NCBI RefSeq assembly: GCF_030845995.1
Contig: NZ_CP132719.1
Location: 2,604,001-2,668,000 of the forward strand
Reading direction: 5' to 3'
Source: Geothrix sp. 21YS21S-4
GTDB taxonomy: Bacteria; Acidobacteriota; Holophagae; Holophagales; Holophagaceae
DNA length: 64,000 nt
Shown: piece by piece, positions 31,970 through 40,570 of the stretch
How positions within the stretch are numbered: position 1 is the first letter of the stretch
How the letters are laid out: the number at the start of each line of letters is the position of its first letter
Position numbers and translations under genes: made by a program
The notes under the pieces: model-generated
Databases searched by the model: none
The model's input: only the letters and a program-made list of their open reading frames with translations
What the model was told of the DNA's origin: nothing

Positions 31970-33769
31970 TCACATCTCCTCCGGCGCGCGGATGCCCATC
32001 AGGAACAGCCCCTGGCGCAGCGCGCGGGCGGTGGCCACGCACAGGGCGAGGCGAGCGTCGCGGATCTCGGGGGCGTTGTCCGGGGCGAGGATGGGGCAGT
32101 TGGTGTAGTAGCCGCTGAAGGACCGGGCCACAGCCACCAGCTGGCGCGCCAGGGGCGTGGCCATGCAGCCGTCGGCCACGGCGGCGATGGCGCCGGGCAG
32201 GCCGGCCAGTTCGAACAGCAGAGCCTGGGCCTCGGGCGCTGCGAGACCGGCGGAATCCGTAGGAAGCTCGGCTTTCGGGAAGGCCAGGAAGGGGCCGTCT
32301 TCGGAAACCACCTGCGCCTTCGCGGCCCAGTCGCCGCCAGCCTTGCGGAGGACGCTCAGGATCCGGGCGTGGGCGTACTGCACGTAGGGGCCGGTATCGC
32401 CGTCCAGGGCGATGACGCGGTCCCAGGTGAAGGTGATGGGCTTCACGCGGTCGTTCATCGCGTCGAAGAACACCACCGCGCCCATTCCCAAAATCTCGGC
32501 GACGGCCGCCTTGTCCTTCAGCTCGGGGTTCTTCTCCTCGATGATGGCGGCCACGCGCTCCTTGGCCTCGTCGAGCACATCCTCCAGGAAGATGACGTTG
32601 CCCTTGCGGGTGCTCATTTTCCCCTCGGGCAGCTTCACCATCCCGAAGGGCGTGTGGAGCATCCGGCCCTTGAACCAGGAATCCAGCTTGTCCAACACGG
32701 CGAAGATCTGCTGGAAGTGCAGCACCTGATCGGCGCCCACCACGTACAGGCAGCGGTCAAAGCCGTAGGCCTCCTTCCGGTAGAGGGCCGCGGCCAGGTC
32801 GCGGGTGGCGTAGATGCTGGTCCCGTCCGCCTTCTGCACCAGACAGGGCGTGGCGATGCCCACGTCCTCCAGCTCGACGATTCGGGCGCCCTTGTCGCCC
32901 TCCACCAGGAGGCGGGCGTCTTCCAACTGCTTCAACGTCGGCGCCAGGCGATCCTCGTAGAAGGCCTCGCCCTGCTCCAGGGTGTCGAAGCCCACGCCCA
33001 GGCGATCGTAGATCCGCTGGAATTCCCGCAGGGAGATCTCGCGGAACCAGCTCCACAGGCGGCGGGCCTCGACGTCGCCCTCCTCCAGCCGCTTGAACCA
33101 GCCGCGGGCCTCGTCGCGCATGGCGGGATCGGCCTCTTCCTCGGCGTGGAACCGCACGTAGAGCTGGAACAGGCGGAACAGCGGCGTCCGGCGCTTGTCC
33201 GGCGCGGGATCGGCCCAGTCGAAATCCCTCTCCAGATCAGCGTTCCCGTCCTGGGCCCAGCGGGTGTAGGCGGCCAGAAGGGTCCCGAACTGGGTGCCCC
33301 AGTCGCCCAGGTGGTTGAGGCGGACCACGTCGTAGCCCAGGAACCGGTGGGTCTGGGCGAGGGCATGACCGATCATCGTGGACCGCAGGTGGCCAATGGT
33401 GAACAGCTTGGCGATGTTCGGAGAGCTGTACTCGACGATCACCTTCTTGCCGTTGGCGGGCCTCGCCCCGTAGGGCCGGCCGGCGGGCGCGCCCACGATG
33501 GCGCCCATGACCGCCTGCGCGCGGGCCGCGGGCGTCAGCTTCAGGTTGAGGTACGGCCCCGCCGCCACGAGGCTGGCGCCTTCGATGGCGATGGAGCTGG
33601 CCAATTCCTGCGACAGCTGCACGGGGTTCTTGCCGAGCTGCTTGGCCGCGCGGAAGCAGGGAAAGGCCAGGTCGCCCAGGTCGCCGGACTTGGGCCGCTC
33701 CAGGGCGATCTCCACGCCGGGGAGGGCCGCCGCCAGCCGCTGTTCAAAGGTGGTGCGCAGTGCGTCCAT
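31970..33769 (-). CDS. argS: Arginyl-tRNA synthetase
   Basis: Class I enzyme that charges tRNA-Arg. The 599 residues include the N-terminal Add-1 domain, the HIGH-type signature VEYSSPNIAKLFTIGHLRST, the KMSK-type loop LPEGKMSTRKGNVIFLED, and the C-terminal anticodon domain (DALR) ending GIRAPEEM. ATG 33769 is 11 bases after the transketolase stop, so it is in an operon with it. The TIR element begins 17 bases after its stop. Confidence 0.97.
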   Translation of the reverse strand: MDALRTTFEQRLAAALPGVEIALERPKSGDLGDLAFPCFRAAKQLGKNPVQLSQELASSIAIEGASLVAAGPYLNLKLTPAARAQAVMGAIVGAPAGRPYGARPANGKKVIVEYSSPNIAKLFTIGHLRSTMIGHALAQTHRFLGYDVVRLNHLGDWGTQFGTLLAAYTRWAQDGNADLERDFDWADPAPDKRRTPLFRLFQLYVRFHAEEEADPAMRDEARGWFKRLEEGDVEARRLWSWFREISLREFQRIYDRLGVGFDTLEQGEAFYEDRLAPTLKQLEDARLLVEGDKGARIVELEDVGIATPCLVQKADGTSIYATRDLAAALYRKEAYGFDRCLYVVGADQVLHFQQIFAVLDKLDSWFKGRMLHTPFGMVKLPEGKMSTRKGNVIFLEDVLDEAKERVAAIIEEKNPELKDKAAVAEILGMGAVVFFDAMNDRVKPITFTWDRVIALDGDTGPYVQYAHARILSVLRKAGGDWAAKAQVVSEDGPFLAFPKAELPTDSAGLAAPEAQALLFELAGLPGAIAAVADGCMATPLARQLVAVARSFSGYYTNCPILAPDNAPEIRDARLALCVATARALRQGLFLMGIRAPEEM

Positions 33770-33780
33770 TCCGTCGTTCC

Positions 33781-34611
33781 TCAATCCGCCAGTTCGGCCA
33801 GGGCCTTTTCGTATTCCTCGGCCTTGGGCGCCACGCCGTGCCACCCGGCCTGGTTTTCCATGAAGCTCACGCCCTTGCCCTTCACGGTGCGGGCGCAGAC
33901 CATCGCGGGCTGGTCCTTCACGGTGCGGGCCCAGGCCAGAGCTTCCAGGATTTGCGTGAAGTCGTGGCCGTCGATCTCCTTGACCGCCCAGCCGAAGGCG
34001 CGCCACTTGTCCGGCACCGGGTGGATGTTCATCACCTTCTTCACGTCGCCGTCGATCTGGAGCCCGTTGAGGTCGTGGAAGACGCACAGGTTGTCCAGCT
34101 TGTGGTGGGCCGCGGCCATGGCGGCTTCCCAGATGACGCCTTCCTGGCACTCGCCGTCGCCCACCACGCAGTAGACGCGCTGCGGGGCCTTCTGGACTTT
34201 CAGGCCCAGGGCGATCCCCACGGCCTGGGGCAGACCCTGGCCCAGGCTACCCGTGGTGACCTCCACGCCCGGCGTGAAGTGGTTCTCAGCGTGGCCCTGG
34301 AGCTTGGTGGGGTACTGGCGGAAGGTCTCCAGCCAGGCCTTGGGGAAGAAGCCCTGGTCCGCGAGGATGGCGTACTGGGCCGGGCAGGCGTGGCCCTTGG
34401 AGAGGACGAACCGGTCGCGGGCGGGGTTGGCGGGATCCTCCGGGAACACCGCCATCTCGTGGTAGTAGAGCGCCACGCCGATGTCGATCCAGCTGAGGCT
34501 TCCCCCCGGGTGACCGCTCTGGGCCTTGAACACCTGAAGCAGCACGTCCCGGCGCAGGGCTTTCGCCTTTCCCGCCAAATCCTGCACGGACTCCAATTTC
34601 TGTTGCGGCAT
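33781..34611 (-). CDS. Transketolase, N-terminal (TPP-binding) subunit
   Basis: The 276-residue protein corresponds to the N-terminal half of transketolase and to split-gene transketolases of archaea and some bacteria. It shows AQSGHPGGSLSWIDIGVALY, the substrate/TPP contacts RDRFVLSKGHACPAQYA, and the TPP motif GDGECQEGVIWEAAMAAAHH with N in DLNGLQIDG. It works with a C-terminal partner, which is not in the window. Start ATG 34611 has AAGGA six bases upstream. It leads into argS with 11 bases between, an unusual pairing. Confidence 0.9.
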   Translation of the reverse strand: MPQQKLESVQDLAGKAKALRRDVLLQVFKAQSGHPGGSLSWIDIGVALYYHEMAVFPEDPANPARDRFVLSKGHACPAQYAILADQGFFPKAWLETFRQYPTKLQGHAENHFTPGVEVTTGSLGQGLPQAVGIALGLKVQKAPQRVYCVVGDGECQEGVIWEAAMAAAHHKLDNLCVFHDLNGLQIDGDVKKVMNIHPVPDKWRAFGWAVKEIDGHDFTQILEALAWARTVKDQPAMVCARTVKGKGVSFMENQAGWHGVAPKAEEYEKALAELAD

Positions 34612-34711
34612 GGCCCATCCTTCTCCGGAGGCCACTCGCCTCCGATCAGCATGACCCACGGGAGGCCCCTTCGGAAGGGGGCGAATGGATCCTGCGGGCG
34701 GCCTTTTGCCC

Positions 34712-34739
34712 TTGACCCTCACAGGTTTTGCGATAGGAT
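34712..34739 (+). promoter_or_regulatory. Sigma-70-type promoter of rpsT
   Basis: TTGACC (34712-34717) and TAGGAT (34734-34739) with a 16-base spacer, upstream of rpsT. The leader is about 40 bases and ends with a GGAG ribosome site. Confidence 0.6.
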
Positions 34740-34787
34740 GGTCTTTCGCGCTTCCCGGGGCTTCCAGGGAAGCTGGAGATCCGAGCC

Positions 34788-35051
34788 ATGGCCAATCACA
34801 AGTCCGCCGCCAAGAAGGCCCGCCGCGATGCCGAGGCTCGCCTCCGCAACCGCAGCAACCGCTCGGCGCTGAAGACCGCCGTCAAGAAGTTCCTGGCCAT
34901 GGTGGCCGAGGGCAACAAGACCGAAGCGAGCAAGCTGCTGCCTCTGACCCAGGGCCTGGTCGACAAGGCCTGCCGGAAGGGCGTCATGCACAAGAACGCC
35001 GCCGACCGCACCAAGTCCCGTCTGGCTCTTAAGGTGAACAACCTGGCCTAA
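34788..35051 (+). CDS. rpsT: 30S ribosomal protein S20
   Basis: Small basic ribosomal protein of 87 residues, normal for the family, that binds 16S rRNA. The start MANHKSAAKKARRDAEAR and the helical body with KKFLAMVAEGNKTEASKLL, and the end KSRLALKVNNLA are typical. It has its own promoter and terminator and is a single-gene unit, as in many bacteria. Confidence 0.96.
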   Translation: MANHKSAAKKARRDAEARLRNRSNRSALKTAVKKFLAMVAEGNKTEASKLLPLTQGLVDKACRKGVMHKNAADRTKSRLALKVNNLA

Positions 35052-35070
35052 CGGACCATCCGCCTGATGT

Positions 35071-35096
35071 GAAGGACCCGGTTCGCCGGGTCCTTC
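35071..35096 (+). terminator. Terminator of rpsT
   Basis: An 11-bp perfect stem GAAGGACCCGG / CCGGGTCCTTC closed by a TTCG tetraloop, twenty bases after the rpsT stop. It also serves the convergent gluQ side. Confidence 0.8.
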
Positions 35097-35102
35097 GCCG
35101 TT

Positions 35103-36002
35103 TCAGGCCCAGGCGGCGGGGACGCGGACTTCGCCCGGGGGGACGCGGCGCCAATCGAAGCGGGGGGCAAGGTCTTCCGCCCGGCATGGCTCCGGCCGTT
35201 CCAGGCATCCCAGGCTCCAGCCCAGCCAGCCGAGGACGGCTTCCGCGGACACGCCGCGCTCCGCGAGGGCTTCAAGGCCCAGCGCCCCCGCCCGCTTCCC
35301 CAGGCGGCCCCCCTCCGGCGCGGCCACCAGCCCCAGGTGCGCGTAGGCGGGGCGCGGAAGACCCAGCGCCTCCTGGAGTCGGATGTGGGTGGCGGTGACG
35401 GGCCGGAGATCCGCGCCCCGCACCACCTCCGTGACGCCCTTCGCCCCGTCGTCCACCGCTACCGCCAAGTGGTACGCGAAGCAGCCGTCCCGGCGGAAGA
35501 GCAGCGGATCGCCGGTGAGAGCGCCCGGATCGTCCATCTGCGGCCCCAGCAGCCGGTCCTCCCAGGCCACGGGGCCTTCAGGCAGCCGCAGGCGGAGGGC
35601 GCGGTCGAACCCCTCCCAGTCGCGCTCCCGGCAGCGGCCCGGGTAGGGGCGCAGGCCATCCTCCGCGTGGGGCGCGGACGCCAATGTCTGGAGATCCTTT
35701 CGGGTGCAGAGGCAGGGATACAGAAGGTCGCCCGCCTGGAGGGCCGCCAGGGCCTCGCGGTAGGCGGAGCCGCGATCCGACTGCCAGACCACGGGCACGT
35801 CCGACACGAGGCCCAGAGCGTCCAGATCCCGCAGCTGCGCCTCGCCCAGCTCGCGGCGACAGCGGGGGCCGTCCACGTCCTCCATCCGCACGATCCAGCC
35901 TCCTCCGACCGCCCGCGCGGACAGCCAGGAGGCCAGCGCCGTCCGGAGATTTCCCAGGTGGAGGAGGCCGGTGGGCGAGGGGGCGAAGCGGCCAAGGGGC
36001 AT
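35103..36002 (-). CDS. gluQ: Glutamyl-Q tRNA(Asp) synthetase
   Basis: Truncated glutamyl-tRNA synthetase paralogue of 299 residues that attaches glutamate to the queuosine base of tRNA-Asp. The HIGH-type signature GRFAPSPTGLLHLGNLRTAL opens the protein, the zinc-binding cysteines are in LLYPCLCTRKDL, and the KMSKS-like loop is GGRLGKRAGALGL. It lacks the anticodon-binding domain, as GluQ does. It is divergent from the methyltransferase gene, with a 17-base gap. Confidence 0.9.
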   Translation of the reverse strand: MPLGRFAPSPTGLLHLGNLRTALASWLSARAVGGGWIVRMEDVDGPRCRRELGEAQLRDLDALGLVSDVPVVWQSDRGSAYREALAALQAGDLLYPCLCTRKDLQTLASAPHAEDGLRPYPGRCRERDWEGFDRALRLRLPEGPVAWEDRLLGPQMDDPGALTGDPLLFRRDGCFAYHLAVAVDDGAKGVTEVVRGADLRPVTATHIRLQEALGLPRPAYAHLGLVAAPEGGRLGKRAGALGLEALAERGVSAEAVLGWLGWSLGCLERPEPCRAEDLAPRFDWRRVPPGEVRVPAAWA

Positions 36003-36019
36003 CCGACTAGGATAGGGTC

Positions 36020-36769
36020 ATGTCCCTTTTCCACCGCCTGCCGCCCGTTTTCCGCGCCCTCGGGGCCCAGGCGCTCGCCTTCGCGGGCCTGGTCGCCCTG
36101 GCGCGCCTCGGGCTGCGGTTCCCACCCATGGTGTGGCTCCTGGCCCAGGCGACGGGCGCGGTGTTCCTGTCCCGGTTCGCGGCCCTGCCCTTCCGCTGGC
36201 TCCTCATCCAGGCGGCCCTGCCCTTCCTGGTGTGGGCGGCGTGGGGACTGGGCCTTCCGGCCTGGATCTATCTGGCCCTGTTCCTCGTTCTCGCGGCGGT
36301 ATTCGGCGGGGGCCTCCTCACCCGCGTCCCCCTCTACCACGCCAGCCGCGATGCCTGGAAGAAGCTGGAAGACCTCGTTCCGGATCGTCCCGGCGTGCGC
36401 TTCGTGGACCTGGGGTGCGGGTTCGGCGGCCCCGTCGCCCACCTCGCGAAGGCCCGGCCGGACGCCACCTTCGTGGGGGTGGAGGCCTCTCCCTTCACCT
36501 GGCTGGTGGCCTGGCTGCGGTGCCTCCCCTGGCGCAACGCCCGCATCCGCCTGGGCAGCCTATGGCGGACGGACCTCGCCGCGTTCGACGTGGCCTACGC
36601 GTTCCTGTCCCCCGTCCCCATGCCCGCGCTGGGGGCCAAGGCCCGTCGCGAGATGCGCCCCGGAACGCGCCTCATCAGCCACAGCTTCGAAATCCCCGGC
36701 GAAACGCCCCTTCGCGTGATCCCCGTGAAGGGGCGCGAAGGGGCGCGGCTGATGGTCTGGGATTTCTGA
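36020..36769 (+). CDS. Membrane-anchored SAM-dependent methyltransferase
   Basis: A 249-residue protein with three to four hydrophobic helices in residues 12-105 and a class I methyltransferase domain behind them. The SAM-binding motif I is RFVDLGCGFGGPVAHLAKA, followed by the acidic loop VGVEASPFTWLVAWLR. The C-terminal part is shorter than usual. The substrate is unknown; the membrane anchor suggests a lipid or quinone-like molecule or a membrane protein. It is divergent from gluQ. A hairpin repeat follows at 36782. Confidence 0.82.
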   Translation: MSLFHRLPPVFRALGAQALAFAGLVALARLGLRFPPMVWLLAQATGAVFLSRFAALPFRWLLIQAALPFLVWAAWGLGLPAWIYLALFLVLAAVFGGGLLTRVPLYHASRDAWKKLEDLVPDRPGVRFVDLGCGFGGPVAHLAKARPDATFVGVEASPFTWLVAWLRCLPWRNARIRLGSLWRTDLAAFDVAYAFLSPVPMPALGAKARREMRPGTRLISHSFEIPGETPLRVIPVKGREGARLMVWDF

Positions 36770-36781
36770 AAAGCAAACTCA

Positions 36782-36845
36782 TCACCACCAAGGCACCAAG
36801 AAAAGCTCTTTTGCAGTTCTTGGTGTCTTGGTGCCTTGGTGGTGA
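36782..36845. repeat. Gene-less relative of the TIR element, copy B (perfect hairpin)
   Basis: Nineteen-base perfect inverted arms, TCACCACCAAGGCACCAAG (36782-36800) and complement (36827-36845), enclose 26 bases that repeat parts of the arm (TTCTTGGTGT). The arms match the ends of the 456-bp element. It lies between the convergent stops of the methyltransferase and DHS-like genes. Confidence 0.75.
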
Positions 36846-36860
36846 AGCCTTTCTATCTCA

Positions 36861-37853
36861 CTACCATCCCAGCAGATACGCGAAGATCAGCGGGGCCACG
36901 ATGGTGGCGTCGGATTCCACGATGAACTTGGGGGTGTCGATGCCCAGCTTGCCCCAGGTGATCTTCTCGTTGGGGACGGCGCCGGAGTAGGAACCGTAGC
37001 TGGTGGTGCTGTCGCTGATCTGGCAGAAGTAGCCCCACAGCGGGACCTCGGTCAGCTCCAGGTCCTGGTGGAGCATGGGCACCACGCAGATGGGGAAGTC
37101 GCCGGCGATGCCGCCGCCGATCTGGAACATGCCCAGCGTGGAGGTCTTCGTGACCTCCTGGTAGTGGTTCGCCAGCCAGGTCATGTACTCGATGCCGGTA
37201 CGGACGGTGTGGACGTTCTTGATCTCGCCCCGGATGACGGCGGCGGCGTACATGTTGCCGAGGGTGCTGTCCTCCCAGCCCGGCACCACGATCGGTACGT
37301 TCTTCTCCAGGGCCGCCAGCATCCACGAGTGCTTGGGATCGATCTGGTAGTGCTCCTTCAGCTTTCCGGCCTTCAGCACCTTCTGGAAGAACTCGTGGGG
37401 GAAGTAGTGCTCGCCCTTGGCGTCGGCCTCGGTCCAGACCTCCAGCATGGCCTTTTCCATCCGCCGCATGGCCTCCATCTCGGGGATGCAGGTGTCGGTG
37501 ACGCGGTTCATGTGGCGGCCGAGGAGATCCGCCTCGTCCTGGGGCGTCAGGTCGCGGTAGTGGGGGACGCGCTCATAGAAGTCGTGGGCCACAAGGTTGA
37601 AGATGTCCTCCTCCAGGTTGGCGCCGGTGCAGACGATCAGGTGCACCTTGTCCTGGCGGATCATCTCGGCGAAGGACAGGCCCAGCTCGGCGGTGCTCAT
37701 GGCCCCGGCCAGGGTGACCATCATCTTGCCGCCTCCTTCCAGGTAGACGCGGTAGCCCTCGGCGGCGTCCACCAGCGCGGCGGCATTGAAGTGCCGGAAA
37801 TGATGCTTCATATAGCTGCCGACAGGGCCAAGCTGGGGATTGGAAAGAACCAT
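36861..37853 (-). CDS. Deoxyhypusine-synthase-like protein
   Basis: A 330-residue protein of the deoxyhypusine synthase superfamily. In eukaryotes and archaea this enzyme modifies eIF5A; bacteria lack that target, and bacterial relatives are thought to act in polyamine metabolism (for example homospermidine formation). The NAD-binding region IVCTGANLEEDIFNLVAHD, the GMFQIGGGIAGDFPICVVPM segment and the region NEKITWGKLGIDT are seen; the lysine in the last corresponds to the catalytic lysine in the WGK motif. ATG 37853 has GGAGG four bases upstream. It is divergent from motA. Confidence 0.85.
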   Translation of the reverse strand: MVLSNPQLGPVGSYMKHHFRHFNAAALVDAAEGYRVYLEGGGKMMVTLAGAMSTAELGLSFAEMIRQDKVHLIVCTGANLEEDIFNLVAHDFYERVPHYRDLTPQDEADLLGRHMNRVTDTCIPEMEAMRRMEKAMLEVWTEADAKGEHYFPHEFFQKVLKAGKLKEHYQIDPKHSWMLAALEKNVPIVVPGWEDSTLGNMYAAAVIRGEIKNVHTVRTGIEYMTWLANHYQEVTKTSTLGMFQIGGGIAGDFPICVVPMLHQDLELTEVPLWGYFCQISDSTTSYGSYSGAVPNEKITWGKLGIDTPKFIVESDATIVAPLIFAYLLGW

Positions 37854-37881
37854 ACGTCCTCCGAATTCACCATTGTGCCAG

Positions 37882-37898
37882 CGGCCCGTTACGGGCCG
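37882..37898. promoter_or_regulatory. Small palindrome between the DHS-like and motA genes
   Basis: CGGCCCG-TTA-CGGGCCG is a seven-base perfect hairpin in the 102-base divergent interval. It could be an operator or a leader hairpin of motA. Confidence 0.3.
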
Positions 37899-37955
37899 GA
37901 GTCCAGAATTCAGTCCAGGCGGTCCCGGACCGATGTAACAGGCAGGAGCTGCAGC

Positions 37956-38822
37956 ATGTTCTTCATCATCGGACTGGTGGTGGTCTTCGGGGCGGTCATC
38001 GGGGGCTACCTGATGGAAGGGGGCAGCATCCCCAACCTGCTTCATCCGTTGCCGGCGGAAGGCACCATCATCTTCGGCGCCGCGATCGGATCCTTCCTCG
38101 CCGCCAACCCCATGACCACCATCAAGCGCGTGGCGGCGGACATCGCCAAGCCGCTCAAGGGCAGCCCGTACACCAAGGCGGTGTACATGGAGGTCCTGAT
38201 GATGCAGTACGAGGTCTACGTCAACATCAAGAAGGGCGGCCTGCTGGCCCTGGAGCAGGACGTCAACGACCCGCACAATTCGGCGATCTTCAAGAAGTAC
38301 CCGACGTTCACCCACAACCACCACGCCCTCGATTTCTTCTGCGACTCCATGAAGCTGCTCATCAACGGCAGCGCCAAGATGGACGAGATCGACCTGGTGA
38401 TGGACGCCGACCTCGACGTGCACCACGCCGAGAGCGCGGCGCCCGGCGCGGCCGTGGGCAACCTGGCGGACGCTTTCCCGGCGTTCGGCATCGTGGCGGC
38501 GGTGATGGGCGTGGTGATCACCATGGGCTTCCTGGACCAGCCCCCCAACGTCATCGGCGGCAAGGTGGGCGCCGCGCTGGTGGGCACCTTCCTGGGCATC
38601 CTGCTGGCCTACGGGGTGTTCCAGCCCCTCGCCAAGAACATCGACGCCGTCAACGGCGCCGAAGGCTTCTACTACAACTGCCTCCGGTCCGGCCTCACCA
38701 GCTTCGGCAACGGCGCCGCGCCCGTGACCGCCGTGGAATTCGCCCGCCGCAACATCCCCTCCACCGAGCGCCCCGGTTCGGGAGAGCTCGAAGAAGTGGT
38801 CCGACAGATCAAGCCGAGGTGA
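37956..38822 (+). CDS. motA: Flagellar motor stator protein MotA
   Basis: Inner-membrane subunit of the flagellar stator, which with MotB conducts protons to turn the rotor. The 288-residue protein has four hydrophobic segments, two at the N-terminus and two near GNLADAFPAFGIVAAVMGVV and GKVGAALVGTFLGILLAYGV, the typical TM3 and TM4. The large cytoplasmic loop with charged residues lies between. ATG 37956 has AGGAG seven bases ahead. MotB follows after six bases. Confidence 0.96.
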   Translation: MFFIIGLVVVFGAVIGGYLMEGGSIPNLLHPLPAEGTIIFGAAIGSFLAANPMTTIKRVAADIAKPLKGSPYTKAVYMEVLMMQYEVYVNIKKGGLLALEQDVNDPHNSAIFKKYPTFTHNHHALDFFCDSMKLLINGSAKMDEIDLVMDADLDVHHAESAAPGAAVGNLADAFPAFGIVAAVMGVVITMGFLDQPPNVIGGKVGAALVGTFLGILLAYGVFQPLAKNIDAVNGAEGFYYNCLRSGLTSFGNGAAPVTAVEFARRNIPSTERPGSGELEEVVRQIKPR

Positions 38823-38828
38823 CGGAAG

Positions 38829-39713
38829 GTGGCCGAGCAGCAGCCTGAAGTCAAAATCCGGATCGTCAAGAAGAAGGGCGGCCACGGCGCGGCCCACGGC
38901 GGGGCCTGGAAGGTGGCCTACGCGGACTTCGTGACGGCGATGATGGCCTTCTTCCTGCTGATGTGGCTGCTGAACAGCGCCAACGCCAACACCAAGGCCG
39001 GGATCGCCGGGATGTTCCAGGATCCCAACTTCTTCAACACCGAGCGCGGCAAGGAGATCCTCGCCAACCACGGCAAGGGCATCCTCCCCGGCGGGCGCGG
39101 CATGGCGCCGGGGCCCGACGGCGACGGAGACGGCGATACCTCCGCGGAAGCCCCTCCCGCATCGGCGGAAGAGGAGCACAAGACCCTGGAGGCCACCGCG
39201 GAAGCCATCGAGAAGTCCTTCCAGAAGGACGAGCTGCTGCAGGCCTTCCAGGATCAGCTCAGCATGGACTTCACGGACGAGGGGCTCCGCATCCAGATCC
39301 AGGACAAGGCGGCCCAGGTGCTGTTCGATTCGGGGAGCGCCACCCTCAAGGCCTACACCCTTTCGATCCTCAAGGAGATCGCCAAGGAACTGGGCAAGCT
39401 GCCCAACCGCGTGGTCATCGGCGGACACACGGACGCCGCCCAGTACGCCAACAAGGCCTACACCAACTGGGAGCTGAGCGCCGAGCGGGCCAACGCCGCG
39501 CGCCGGGTGATGGAGAGCGCCGCCGGGGGCCTGCGCCCCAAGCAGGTGCGCCGGGTCACGGGCTACGCCGACACCGTTCCCCTGGAGGGCAAGGATCCCA
39601 AGGATCCCCAGAACCGCCGGATCTCCATCGTCGTGATCTCCGCCGCGACCGAAGCCACCGAGACCCGCAACCAGAAGTCCCGCCCCCGCGAGAAGGAAAA
39701 GCACGGGGAATAA
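38829..39713 (+). CDS. motB: Flagellar motor stator protein MotB
   Basis: Peptidoglycan-anchoring stator subunit of 294 residues. The N-terminal membrane helix follows AWKVAYADFVTAMMAFFLLM, which contains the proton-carrying aspartate in YADF. The C-terminal OmpA-like domain has VVIGGHTDAAQYANKAYTNW and ELSAERANAARRVM for peptidoglycan binding. The start is GTG, six bases after the motA stop. A strong terminator follows two bases after the stop. Confidence 0.95.
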   Translation: MAEQQPEVKIRIVKKKGGHGAAHGGAWKVAYADFVTAMMAFFLLMWLLNSANANTKAGIAGMFQDPNFFNTERGKEILANHGKGILPGGRGMAPGPDGDGDGDTSAEAPPASAEEEHKTLEATAEAIEKSFQKDELLQAFQDQLSMDFTDEGLRIQIQDKAAQVLFDSGSATLKAYTLSILKEIAKELGKLPNRVVIGGHTDAAQYANKAYTNWELSAERANAARRVMESAAGGLRPKQVRRVTGYADTVPLEGKDPKDPQNRRISIVVISAATEATETRNQKSRPREKEKHGE

Positions 39714-39714
39714 A

Positions 39715-39740
39715 GAAGCGCCCGGAGGTACGGGCGCTTC
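39715..39740 (+). terminator. Terminator after motB
   Basis: A perfect 10-bp stem GAAGCGCCCG / CGGGCGCTTC with loop GAGGTA, immediately after the motB stop codon. Confidence 0.8.
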
Positions 39741-39868
39741 GAGAGGGTAGGTTGGCGGGATTGCGAGTGGTGGGGAGTTGGAGCGGGAGTCCCGCGGACG
39801 GGACTGGTCTCAATAGGTGGGACGTATGGTGGCGGGAAGCCCTTGCGGGCACCTCGCCTTCCATCCTA

Positions 39869-40570
39869 TCACCGCTCCGATCCCGGCCATTGGAGAAGGG
39901 AGCCTTCCACCCCCTTCGACCAGCCGCTAAAGAGGAGTTCGACCTGCCGCCCGCCGGGCTCCTCCATCTCCATCTTCGACAGGACGGGCTGGCCGTGGGC
40001 CTGGACGACGGGACCGAACCGCACCGTCCGCGCCAATCGGCCCGACGCCAGCCGGAACTCGGCTTTCAGGGGCAGGGATCCTTCCTTGGCCACCCACAGG
40101 ACCGCCTGCCGATGGCTGACCGCGGGTCGCCGGGCTTCCAACTCCAAGCGCCAACAGGGCCGTCCTTCGAGCGTCCCATCCGCCAGATCCGTCACCGCGT
40201 AGTCCTCCCGGAACCGGCTGCGGGCCACATCGCCGCCGGCCGCGGCGCCCAGGAGGCGCTGCTGGGGCGTGACCTTCAGGGGACGTGTCGACCCCGGGAC
40301 CAGGAGCCACATCTCGTCCCCCCGCAGGAGGACGGAACGGCCCTTCTCCTTGTCGGAAAGGCCATCCAGACGGGCGATGCCGCCCTCGCCGGACAGGACC
40401 TTCCACCGTTGGGAACCGCCCCCGGCCTTGATCGTGAGTTCCACCGTGAACGCCGGCCACGGATGGCGGAGGCGGTCCACCCGCGCCAGGATCTCCTCGC
40501 CCGACACGCCCTGGGCCGAAGCGGGCAGGGCCAAGGCGAAGAGGAGAAAGGGCGGGAACGCTGGGCGCAT
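39869..40570 (-). CDS. LolA-like / outer-membrane lipoprotein-sorting family protein
   Basis: An exported protein of 233 residues with a signal peptide at 1-20 (MRPAFPPFLLFALALPASAQ). The mature part is of the LolA-like fold (YtpA/DUF-type lipoprotein-sorting), with a helix followed by an antiparallel beta-sheet and typical pieces such as RSVLLRGDEMWLLVPGSTRP and AVLWVAKEGSLPLKAEF. The start ATG overlaps the preceding cupin gene's stop by one base (TGATG). It is the last gene of a manC-cupin-lolA-like operon. Confidence 0.75.
   Translation of the reverse strand: MRPAFPPFLLFALALPASAQGVSGEEILARVDRLRHPWPAFTVELTIKAGGGSQRWKVLSGEGGIARLDGLSDKEKGRSVLLRGDEMWLLVPGSTRPLKVTPQQRLLGAAAGGDVARSRFREDYAVTDLADGTLEGRPCWRLELEARRPAVSHRQAVLWVAKEGSLPLKAEFRLASGRLARTVRFGPVVQAHGQPVLSKMEMEEPGGRQVELLFSGWSKGVEGSLLQWPGSER

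Noticed and set aside
31970-34150. A 726-codon ArgS
   Set aside because: The N-terminal extension lies out of frame over the transketolase gene; the ArgS domain begins at 33769.
36861-39704. A 947-codon frame fusing the DHS-like gene to sequence antisense of motAB
   Set aside because: The first two thirds mirror motA/motB in antisense; the real gene starts at 37853 after GGAGG.
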